Shown piece after piece: positions 1 to 5,024 of a stretch of DNA of 5,024 nucleotides. Position numbers and translations under genes: made by a program. The stretch's first letter is position 1. The number at the start of each line of letters is the position of its first letter. The notes below the pieces were generated by a model. That model was not told the DNA's origin, searched no databases, and saw only the letters and a program-made list of their open reading frames with translations. Origin of the DNA: Desulfobacteraceae bacterium (lineage in GTDB: Bacteria; Desulfobacterota; Desulfobacteria; Desulfobacterales; SG8-13); the NCBI GenBank assembly GCA_029287875.1, contig JARFQH010000255.1, forward strand, positions 1-5,024, read 5' to 3'.

Positions 1-1004
1 TCGATGTCCTCGGCCGTGATGTGGTAGTGGGTGACGGCCCTGATCCGGCGCTTCCCGGTAGGTAGGACGTGGATTCCCTCCGCGGCGAGCATTGTGGATA
101 GACGTTCGGCCGGCAGATCGTCTATCTTGCTGTCGAAGAAGACGATGTTTGTTTTCACGCGTTCAAGATCGATGGAGATGTTTCTCAATTCGGCCAGGGC
201 CTCGGCCAGGCGCCGGGCTGTGGCGTGGTCTTCGGGCAGCCGCACGGTCATTTCTGTCAGTGCCACGATGCCGGCGGCGGCCAGCACCCCGGCCTGGCGC
301 ATGCCGCCGCCGAGAACTTTGCGGGCCCTGCGGGCCTTATCGATGAATGACCGGGTCCCGCAGACCACGGAGCCGACCGGCGCAGCCAGTCCTTTGCTCA
401 AACAAATGCTGACTGAATCCGCCGGATCCGCCAGCTCTGCGGCCGTAACGCCGAGTGCTGCGGCGGCGTTGAACAGCCGCGCCCCGTCCACGTGCACCTT
501 CAGAGCGCAGCGGCTCGCCAGTTGGCGGACCGACCGCAGGTAAGCCGTATCCAGGGGGCTGCCGTAACAGCGGTTGTGGGTGTTCTCGAGGACGATCAGA
601 CGGGTTCGGGGAAAATGGACGTTGTCCGGTCGTATGGCTGCTTCGATGTCCTCCAGGAGGATTTTTCCATCGGTCTGATTGGGGACGGTGCGGGGGTGGA
701 TGCTCCCGACTGCGGCCGATCCACCTTGTTCATAGTAGAATATGTGCGCCTGATCGCCCAAAACCATCTCGTCTCCCCGACCGCAGTGGGTCAACTGACT
801 GACGAGGTTGGCCATTGTTCCGCTGGCCACAAAAAGCCCGGCTTCCTTCCCGAGCCGTTCGGCTGCCAGTTCCTCCAGACGTCTGACGGTGGGATCTTCG
901 CCGAAGACATCGTCTCCGACTTCCGCCGTCGCCATTGCCTGACGCATCGATGACGTCGGCAGGGTGATCGTGTCTGACCTCAGGTCGACCTGTCGGTTGC
1001 TCAT
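1..1004 (-). CDS. ltaE: Low-specificity L-threonine aldolase, C-terminus cut by window edge
   Basis: A PLP-dependent, fold-type I cytosolic enzyme that cleaves L-threonine and L-allo-threonine to glycine and acetaldehyde. Reading the minus strand from ATG at 1004 gives 334 uninterrupted codons down to the left edge. The family is usually about 335-350 residues, so only a few C-terminal residues should be missing. The N-terminus MSNRQVDLRSDTIT is the family hallmark. It is followed by VGDDVFGEDPTV (about residues 29-40), the cofactor-site segment VASGTMANL (about 59-67), ENTHN (about 149-153), HVDGARLFNA (about 187-196) and ICLSKGLAAPVGS (about 200-212), where Lys204 should form the Schiff base with PLP. 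The glycine-rich LGGGMRQ and a C-terminal AVTHYHITAEDI also fit. The start is supported by AGAGGAG at 1011-1017, six bases upstream. The gene is divergent from the acyl-CoA ligase gene. Family assignment is firm; substrate stereospecificity cannot be read from sequence. Confidence 0.95.
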   Translation of the reverse strand, partial: MSNRQVDLRSDTITLPTSSMRQAMATAEVGDDVFGEDPTVRRLEELAAERLGKEAGLFVASGTMANLVSQLTHCGRGDEMVLGDQAHIFYYEQGGSAAVGSIHPRTVPNQTDGKILLEDIEAAIRPDNVHFPRTRLIVLENTHNRCYGSPLDTAYLRSVRQLASRCALKVHVDGARLFNAAAALGVTAAELADPADSVSICLSKGLAAPVGSVVCGTRSFIDKARRARKVLGGGMRQAGVLAAAGIVALTEMTVRLPEDHATARRLAEALAELRNISIDLERVKTNIVFFDSKIDDLPAERLSTMLAAEGIHVLPTGKRRIRAVTHYHITAEDI

Positions 1005-1056
1005 TTCCTGCTCCTCTGCTCGCTTGGTCGTGTTTTCAGCTTCTGGACGTTTACTC

Positions 1057-1083
1057 ATTATATGATATCGGGCCCGCCGACAA
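1057..1083 (-). promoter_or_regulatory. Candidate sigma70-type promoter of the threonine aldolase gene
   Basis: On the minus strand a perfect TATAAT lies at 1062-1057, about 53 bases upstream of the aldolase ATG. A TTGTCG at 1083-1078 is the best -35 match, with a short 15-nt spacer. An alternative, TTCTTG at 1086-1081, gives an 18-nt spacer. Either -35 box overlaps the left copy of the 8-bp direct repeat bordering the mobile element, so the insertion sits at the upstream edge of this promoter. The -10 box is convincing by eye; the -35 assignment is weak. Confidence 0.5.
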
Positions 1084-1090
1084 GAAATTT
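1083..1090. repeat. Left 8-bp target-site duplication (AGAAATTT)
   Basis: AGAAATTT immediately precedes the left inverted-repeat end of the intergenic element. It is repeated exactly at 1248-1255, directly after the right end. The bases just outside differ (A at 1082, C at 1256), so the repeat is exactly 8 bp. Eight bases is the duplication length known for IS66-family insertions. Confidence 0.75.
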
Positions 1091-1247
1091 ATAAGCGTTC
1101 ACAGGGCACCGCATCTGCTTTGTTGTCGGGCACTTGAAGTACAAAAGTACGTCTGCGCACCCGACGCCTTGCATCTGCGGCACCCTGTAAACGCTTACAA
1201 TAGGTGGTTTGAAGCGCATCGGACTTTGCAACCCTGTGAACGGTTAC
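1091..1247. mobile_element. 157-bp MITE-like non-autonomous element with IS66-style ends
   Basis: The left end reads ATAAGCGTTCACAGGG inward from 1091. The right end, read inward on the minus strand from 1247, is GTAACCGTTCACAGGG. The two agree at 14 of 16 positions, differing at the first and fifth bases. The element is bounded by perfect 8-bp direct repeats AGAAATTT (1083-1090 and 1248-1255). IS66-family elements are known for ends beginning GTAA, often GTAAGCG, and for 8-bp target duplications, so this looks like a miniature or internally deleted derivative mobilised in trans by an IS66-type transposase. It has no credible coding region. A third copy of the end sequence lies inside at 1183-1198, in the same orientation as the right end. 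Removing the element and one repeat copy would shorten the aldolase-ligase gap from 421 to 256 bp. The insertion structure is seen directly; the IS66 family call is from memory of the family signature. Confidence 0.72.
1092..1197. repeat. Long imperfect fold-back hairpin inside the mobile element
   Basis: The left end of the element pairs with an internal inverted copy of itself. Bases 1092-1118 pair with 1171-1197 at 22 of 27 positions. GTCGGG (1125-1130) then pairs with CCCGAC (1160-1165), and the tip is GTAC-AAAA-GTAC (1139-1150). The internal copy, read inward on the minus strand from 1198, starts GTAAGCGTTTACAGGG, which is a better match to the expected IS66 end than either outer end. 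A transcript crossing this region in either direction could form a stable stem. No T-run follows the stem, so it is not a typical intrinsic terminator. Confidence 0.7.
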
Positions 1248-1255
1248 AGAAATTT
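1248..1255. repeat. Right 8-bp target-site duplication (AGAAATTT)
   Basis: Exact direct copy of 1083-1090, abutting the right inverted-repeat end of the element at 1247. Together the two copies mark the insertion boundaries. The inferred empty site reads CGACA-AGAAATTT-CACTCC. Confidence 0.75.
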
Positions 1256-1283
1256 CACTCCAAGACCCGTTTAGGATCGCTTC

Positions 1284-1311
1284 CGGTTTCAAGGCGTTCC
1301 TTGACGAACCG
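1284..1311. promoter_or_regulatory. Candidate operator: inverted repeat overlapping the -35 box
   Basis: TCAAGG (1289-1294), a CGTT spacer and CCTTGA (1299-1304) form a perfect 6-bp dyad. After a two-base CG bulge (1305-1306) pairing continues: CGGTT (1284-1288) with AACCG (1307-1311). The right arm overlaps the proposed -35 box TTGACG at 1301-1306, a position typical of a repressor site. No regulator gene is present in the window, so the binding protein is unknown. It could also be an RNA hairpin if transcription starts further upstream, or a chance dyad. Confidence 0.35.
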
Positions 1312-1328
1312 CTCCGGAACCGTGTAAT
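1301..1328 (+). promoter_or_regulatory. Candidate sigma70-type promoter for the ligase-trmO-recD2 operon
   Basis: TTGACG at 1301-1306 (five of six to TTGACA) and TGTAAT at 1323-1328 (five of six to TATAAT) are separated by 16 nt. Transcription would begin near 1335, giving a leader of about 90 nt before the ligase ATG at 1426. This is the best plus-strand promoter match seen in the gap. It lies to the right of the mobile element, so the insertion leaves it intact. Apart from this promoter, the dyad and the ribosome binding site, 1256-1425 shows nothing further. Confidence 0.5.
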
Positions 1329-1412
1329 AGAAAACGCAAGCGTGCACGAAGAGTGTTTTAGGGTCACGGTAAGAAATAATTTCAAACGATTGCGCCGGAT
1401 TATCCTCGATGA

Positions 1413-1419
1413 AAGGGAG
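1413..1419 (+). promoter_or_regulatory. Ribosome binding site fixing the ligase start at 1426
   Basis: AAGGGAG sits six bases before ATG 1426. An in-frame ATG also exists at 1342, but the 28 extra residues it would add are unlike the family N-terminus, and that codon lies close to the proposed transcription start. The Shine-Dalgarno match and the conserved LLWQPSEQRIKASNM immediately after the second methionine decide for 1426. Confidence 0.8.
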
Positions 1420-1425
1420 CAGATC

Positions 1426-3381
1426 ATGGGCAAACTCTTGTGGCAGCCATCGGAGCAAAGAATCAAGGCCAGCAACATGTATCGTTTCATGAATGTGATC
1501 AACGAGCGATATGACCGGAATTTCATGGAATACGAGGCCCTTTACCGGTGGTCGATCGAAAACATTCCCGATTTTTGGGCCTCCCTGTGGGATTTTGCCG
1601 GCGTTATCGCATCTGCACCCTACGAGCAGGTGATCGATGATCTGAACAAGATGCCGGGGGCCAAATGGTTTACGGAGGCCCGGCTCAACTTCGCCGAGAA
1701 CCTCTTGCGCTATCGGGATGACCGGTTGGCCCTGGTCTTCAAGAGCGAGGCTCAGGAGGCCGTTTACCTGACCTATGCCGAACTCTATCGCGAGGTGTCG
1801 CGATTGGCCAAAGCTCTCAAACAGGCCGGTGTGCAAGCCGGCGACCGGGTCGTGGGATTCATGCCCAACATGCCCCAGGCGATCATTGCGATGCTGGCGG
1901 CAACGAGCATGGGCGCCGTCTGGTCTTCCTGCTCGCCGGACTTCGGCATAAAGGGAGTTCTCGACCGCTTCGGACAGATACGACCCAGGGTGCTCTTCAC
2001 GGCCGACGGGTATTCTTTTAAAGGCAAACAGCTCGACTCGCTGGAGCGGATCGGCACCATCTTGAAACAGCTTCCGTCCATCGAGAAAGTCGTCGTGGTT
2101 CCCTACACGCAGGTGGATCCTGATATCAGCGGCGTGCCCAATGCAGTGATGTTCAACGATTTCATCGCCCCGGAACCCGATCCCGACATCGAATTCGAAC
2201 AGCTGCCCTTCGACCATCCATTGTACGTCATGTATTCTTCGGGCACCACCGGTTTGCCCAAGTGCATGGTCCAGTGCGCCGGCGGCATTTTGATCCATCA
2301 TCTGAAGGAGCTGATGCTGCACACGGATTTAAAGAGAGAAGACAGAATTTTTTACTTCACCACCTGCGGGTGGATGATGTGGAATTGGCTGACCAGTTCT
2401 TTGGCCGTTGGGGCCACCGTGGTGCTCTTCGACGGCAACCCGTTTCACCCCCATCCCGGTGCGCTGTGGGAGATGGCCCAGAACGAAAAGCTCACGGTTT
2501 TCGGTACCAGCGCCGGTTACATTGCGGCTTTGCAGAATGCCGGTGTCAAACCCGGCCAAACTTATGACCTCACGTCCCTAAGGGCCTTGCTTTCCACTGG
2601 TTCGCCGCTCTCGATCGAAGGATTCGATTTCATCTACAGCGACGTCAAATCCGATTTGCAGCTGGCGTCGATTTCGGGCGGCACGGATCTCAACGGCTGT
2701 TTCGCGCTGGGAAACCCGATGGGCCCGGTCTACGCCGGCGAGCTTCAGTGCCGGGGGCTGGCCATGAAAGTGGAGGCCTACGACGAAAACGGTCGTCCGG
2801 TGATCGGCAAGCAGGGTGAGCTGGTGTGCTCTAAGCCGTTTCCATCCATGCCGATCTACTTCTGGGACGATCCGGACGGCACCAAATATCACAGCGCCTA
2901 TTTTGACGTGTATCCCAATGTATGGCGGCACGGGGACTTCATCATGATCAACGATCACGGGGGGGTCACCATCTACGGCCGCTCGGACGCTACGTTGAAC
3001 CCCGGCGGCGTGAGGATCGGTACGGCTGAAATATACCGCCTGGTGGAGCAGATCGAAGAGGTCGAGGACAGTGTCGTGGTGGGGCAGAACTGGAAAAATG
3101 ACGTGCGGGTGATCCTGTTTGTCAAAATGGCACAGGGATGCCGGCTGACCGACGACATCAGGAACAAGATTCTGCGCATGATCCGCGAAAACGCTTCGCC
3201 GCGCCACATGCCGAAGAAGATTATCAGTGTTCCGGCCGTCCCCTACACCCTCAACATGAAAAAGGTCGAGCTGGCGGTGAAGAAAATGATCGAGGGCAAG
3301 CCGGTGCTCAACCGCGATGCCTTGAGCAATCCGGATGTCCTCGAATTTTACGGGAACCTGAAGGAGCTGCAGGAGGATTAA
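1426..3381 (+). CDS. aacS: Acetoacetyl-CoA synthetase (acetoacetate--CoA ligase)
   Basis: An ANL-superfamily adenylate-forming ligase of 651 residues, the usual length for this family. It activates acetoacetate with ATP and CoA to acetoacetyl-CoA, AMP and PPi in the cytosol, feeding ketone-body carbon into acetyl-CoA, polyhydroxyalkanoate or lipid metabolism. Domains: an N-terminal cap (about residues 1-90, opening LLWQPSEQRIKASNMYRFM), a large AMP-binding domain and a C-terminal lid (from about 520). Visible motifs are the phosphate loop YSSGTTGLPK (270-279), WRHGD (500-504), YGRSD (517-521), GGVRIGTAEIY with Arg530, and PYTLNMKKVE (606-615), where Lys612 is the expected adenylation lysine. 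The residue before it is Met611 where most relatives have Gly. The C-terminal NPDVLEFYGNLKELQ resembles the animal AACS tail, which favours AACS over acetyl- or propionyl-CoA synthetase. trmO follows after 9 nt. The true substrate could be another short oxo-acid. Confidence 0.92.
   Translation: MGKLLWQPSEQRIKASNMYRFMNVINERYDRNFMEYEALYRWSIENIPDFWASLWDFAGVIASAPYEQVIDDLNKMPGAKWFTEARLNFAENLLRYRDDRLALVFKSEAQEAVYLTYAELYREVSRLAKALKQAGVQAGDRVVGFMPNMPQAIIAMLAATSMGAVWSSCSPDFGIKGVLDRFGQIRPRVLFTADGYSFKGKQLDSLERIGTILKQLPSIEKVVVVPYTQVDPDISGVPNAVMFNDFIAPEPDPDIEFEQLPFDHPLYVMYSSGTTGLPKCMVQCAGGILIHHLKELMLHTDLKREDRIFYFTTCGWMMWNWLTSSLAVGATVVLFDGNPFHPHPGALWEMAQNEKLTVFGTSAGYIAALQNAGVKPGQTYDLTSLRALLSTGSPLSIEGFDFIYSDVKSDLQLASISGGTDLNGCFALGNPMGPVYAGELQCRGLAMKVEAYDENGRPVIGKQGELVCSKPFPSMPIYFWDDPDGTKYHSAYFDVYPNVWRHGDFIMINDHGGVTIYGRSDATLNPGGVRIGTAEIYRLVEQIEEVEDSVVVGQNWKNDVRVILFVKMAQGCRLTDDIRNKILRMIRENASPRHMPKKIISVPAVPYTLNMKKVELAVKKMIEGKPVLNRDALSNPDVLEFYGNLKELQED
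3371..3376 (+). promoter_or_regulatory. Ribosome binding site of trmO inside the end of the ligase gene
   Basis: AGGAGG lies in the last codons of the ligase gene, just before its TAA (3379-3381). It is a perfect Shine-Dalgarno core, but 14 nt separate it from ATG 3391, longer than the usual 5-10. No other in-frame start lies between the ligase stop and 3391, because that stop is in the same frame. The arrangement suggests that ribosomes ending the ligase reinitiate on trmO. Confidence 0.55.
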
Positions 3382-3390
3382 CACGAAATC

Positions 3391-3798
3391 ATGGCCGAGG
3401 CCTTCACAATTCATTCGATTGGCGTGATCCACAACACTGACGACGAGGTTCGGATCGAGATCTATCCACCTTACACGGCGGGGCTGCTGGGGTTGGCGCA
3501 GTTTTCACACATCTACGTGCTGTATTGGCTGCACCTCAACGACACGCCTGAGGCGCGCGGCATCCTGCAGGTTCAACCGCGCAAAAATCCCGCCAATCCG
3601 CTGACCGGCGTTTTTGCGACCCATTCGCCGCGCCGGCCGAATCCTATCGCCCTGTCGCGATGTCGCATCAGAGAGGTCACTCTCGACGGCATTCTGGTCG
3701 ATCAAATCGATGCCCTTGACGGTTCACCGGTCATCGACATCAAATCCTTTTTTCCCCACGACGACAAGGGGCCGGTCAAGGTTCCCGACTGGCAATAA
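3391..3798 (+). CDS. trmO: tRNA (N6-threonylcarbamoyladenosine(37)-N6)-methyltransferase TrmO, short form
   Basis: A 135-residue protein of the UPF0066/TsaA (VirR-like) family. In E. coli TrmO uses S-adenosylmethionine to methylate t6A at position 37 of ACY-decoding tRNAThr, giving m6t6A, which slightly improves decoding. Visible signatures are the N-terminal strand FTIHSIGVIHN (5-15), a central FSHIYVLYWLH segment, the hallmark GVFATHSPRRPNPIALS (73-89) and the closing DGSPVIDIK (110-118) followed by a proline. The hallmark has His78 where Arg is common and Ala87 where Gly is common. Only the single beta-barrel catalytic domain is present; E. coli TrmO has about 235 residues because of an extra C-terminal domain, and short versions are common in other bacteria and archaea. 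The gene starts 9 nt after the ligase stop in the same frame, and recD2 follows after 47 nt, indicating an operon. Some family members may modify other tRNAs or metabolites, so exact substrate is inferred. Confidence 0.88.
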   Translation: MAEAFTIHSIGVIHNTDDEVRIEIYPPYTAGLLGLAQFSHIYVLYWLHLNDTPEARGILQVQPRKNPANPLTGVFATHSPRRPNPIALSRCRIREVTLDGILVDQIDALDGSPVIDIKSFFPHDDKGPVKVPDWQ

Positions 3799-3845
3799 CC
3801 TTGCGCGGGTTTTCGCCGTCGGGGATCGCCGTCGACAACACAGCC

Positions 3846-5024
3846 ATGCCAGTCGATCTCGTCGGTCAGATAGAGCACATCACCTACACCAGCGAAGAAA
3901 CCGGTTACACGATCGCCCGGGTAAAGGTCGAGGGGCGGCCGGACCCGATCACCGTTGTCGGTGGCCTGTTGGCCCCGACTCCCGGTGAAGTTCTCCGAAT
4001 GACCGGCGAATGGGTGCGCCATCCCAAGTACGGCGAACAGTTCCGGGTCGAGCAGTATCAAAGCAGCATTCCCGCCACCGCCGACGGTATTCGAATTTAC
4101 CTTGGATCCGGTATGATCAAAGGCCTCGGACCGGTAATGGCCCGCCGGATCGTCAAAAAATTCGGCCGGGACACCCTGGAGATCATCGAAGGGGCCATCG
4201 AGCGCCTGGCCGAAGTCGAGGGGATCGGCAAAAAGCGCATCGCCATGATCAAAGCGGCCTGGGACGACCAGAAGGAAATCCGGGATGTCATGATCTTTCT
4301 GCAGTCTCACGGCGTGAGTTCGGGGTACGCGACCAAGATATTCAAGCGCTACGGCAACCGGTCGATTGCCGTGGTCAAGCAGAATCCCTACCGACTGGCG
4401 TCCGATATCTTCGGCATCGGTTTCAAAACAGCCGATCGCATCGCGCAGCAGCTCGGTTTCCTGCCGGATTCCGAACTTCGGGTGGCGGCCGGGATCCTCT
4501 ATGTGCTCGATCTGTTGTCCGGCGACGGCCACGTTTACGCTCCCCGGGAACACCTCGTGGCCGAGTGTCGCAAGGTACTGAACATCGACCATGAGAACGT
4601 ACTCAAGGCGCTCGACAAGTTGATTACCGAACGGCGGATCGTCCTCGAGGATATCGAAAAAAACAAGGGCAGCGCCGGGCAGAAAGAGTCGGCGGTCTAT
4701 CTGACCCATTTCTTTGTATGCGAGACCGGTCTTGCCGAGCGCTTGAAATTTCTCCGGACGGCACCCAGGAGCCTGCGTCCAGTCCGGGTCGAAGATGCCC
4801 TGGCATGGGTGCAGAAGCGGCTGGCCATCGGGCTGGCCGAAAAACAGGTCAGTGCCGTCAGGGCCGCACTGACGGAAAAGGTACTGGTGATCACGGGCGG
4901 TCCGGGAACCGGCAAGACCACCATCATCAACGCGGTTCTACAGATTTTCACGCGGATGGGTGTCAGGGTTCTGATGGCGGCGCCCACCGGGCGGGCGGCC
5001 AAGCGCATGAGCGAGGCCTGTGGA
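3846..5024 (+). CDS. recD2: RecD2-type ATP-dependent DNA helicase, N-terminal half (cut by window edge)
   Basis: A 5'-3' superfamily 1B helicase acting in DNA repair without RecBC. 393 codons are open to the right edge; the family is usually about 720-750 residues, so roughly half is present. The N-terminus (MPVDLVGQIEHITYTSEETGYTI, then KYGEQFRV) is the OB-like domain typical of RecD2 and absent from RecBCD-type RecD. Helix-hairpin-helix segments follow: MIKGLGPVMARRIVKKFG from residue 90, VEGIGKKRI from 124, and FGIGFKTADRIA near 189-200. The motor starts with a Q motif, EKQVSAV with Gln334, then Walker A GGPGTGKTT (351-359, Lys357) and motif Ia APTGRAAKRMSE (from 379). Walker B and later motifs lie beyond the window. 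ATG 3846 places the conserved N-terminus correctly, but no clear Shine-Dalgarno precedes it; an in-frame TTG at 3801 is the only alternative and would add 15 unconserved residues. It is probably co-transcribed with trmO. Confidence 0.93.
   Translation, partial: MPVDLVGQIEHITYTSEETGYTIARVKVEGRPDPITVVGGLLAPTPGEVLRMTGEWVRHPKYGEQFRVEQYQSSIPATADGIRIYLGSGMIKGLGPVMARRIVKKFGRDTLEIIEGAIERLAEVEGIGKKRIAMIKAAWDDQKEIRDVMIFLQSHGVSSGYATKIFKRYGNRSIAVVKQNPYRLASDIFGIGFKTADRIAQQLGFLPDSELRVAAGILYVLDLLSGDGHVYAPREHLVAECRKVLNIDHENVLKALDKLITERRIVLEDIEKNKGSAGQKESAVYLTHFFVCETGLAERLKFLRTAPRSLRPVRVEDALAWVQKRLAIGLAEKQVSAVRAALTEKVLVITGGPGTGKTTIINAVLQIFTRMGVRVLMAAPTGRAAKRMSEACG

Noticed and set aside
31..953. Plus-strand open frames at 31-543 and 492-953
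   Set aside because: They are antisense to the threonine aldolase gene, which has an uninterrupted frame with all family motifs.
1092..1197. Rho-independent terminator
   Set aside because: The stem is very long and imperfect, lies upstream of both divergent genes, and is not followed by a T-run on either strand.
1091..1198. Integron attC site
   Set aside because: The length and fold-back shape are similar, but the GTTRRRY core and RYYYAAC inverse core are not found at the expected ends, and no cassette or integrase is present.
1090..1248. Three LacI/CcpA-like operator palindromes (TATAAGCGTTCACA at 1090, TGTAAACGCTTACA at 1186, TGTGAACGGTTACA at 1235)
   Set aside because: Each resembles the TGTAANCGNTTACA pattern of LacI-family sites. 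However, the similarity extends beyond the palindrome (shared CCC on one side), and the outer two mark exact ends of an element with an 8-bp duplication. Transposon ends explain more of the sequence. A regulator could still bind them by chance.
1090..1248. CRISPR array
   Set aside because: There are only three related repeats, one inverted, with unequal centre spacing (96 and 49 bp), and no cas gene.
1342..1425. Longer N-terminus for the ligase from ATG 1342
   Set aside because: The extra 28 residues do not resemble the family, and a good ribosome binding site precedes the ATG at 1426.
1255..2322. Long minus-strand open frame (355 codons), and others at 2578-3432 and 3702-4709
   Set aside because: They lie opposite the ligase, trmO and recD2 genes, whose family motifs run continuously on the plus strand. 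Their His/Arg/Gly/Asp-rich composition matches no family I recognise and is typical of antisense frames in GC-rich DNA.
1426..5024. A dedicated defence or biosynthetic system formed by the ligase, TrmO and RecD2
   Set aside because: All three are ordinary, widespread families with intact motifs and no toxin, nuclease or sensor partner. Proximity alone does not support a joint function.

Overview
This GC-rich window carries four protein genes, two of them cut by the window edges. One is on the minus strand (low-specificity L-threonine aldolase, left edge). The other three are on the plus strand: an acetoacetyl-CoA synthetase family ligase, a short TrmO-type tRNA methyltransferase, and the N-terminal half of a RecD2 helicase running off the right edge. 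Base composition, gene content and an IS66-like repeat fit a Gram-negative bacterium, perhaps an anaerobic Desulfobacterota (deltaproteobacterial) lineage. That placement is an inference from general style; no marker gene in the window proves it.

Layout: 1-1004 is the aldolase (minus strand, C-terminus cut). 1005-1425 is a divergent intergenic region. It holds a candidate aldolase promoter with a perfect TATAAT, a 157-bp non-autonomous mobile element (1091-1247) flanked by an exact 8-bp direct repeat, and a candidate plus-strand promoter whose -35 box overlaps an inverted repeat. 1426-3381 is the ligase, 3391-3798 is trmO and 3846-5024 is recD2.

The three plus-strand genes are closely spaced (9 and 47 nt gaps, no visible terminator) and are probably co-transcribed from upstream of 1426. 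Their roles do not form an obvious pathway: acyl-CoA activation of acetoacetate or a related short acid, methylation of t6A37 in tRNA, and DNA unwinding in repair. The operon therefore looks like a housekeeping string and not a dedicated system.

The most interesting item is the intergenic element. Its two outer ends match as inverted repeats (14 of 16 bp) in the style of IS66-family ends, and the flanking AGAAATTT copies have the 8-bp length typical of IS66 target duplications. A third, internal copy of the end sequence folds back on the left end to make a 106-nt imperfect hairpin. I see no defence system, CRISPR array, tRNA or rRNA gene.
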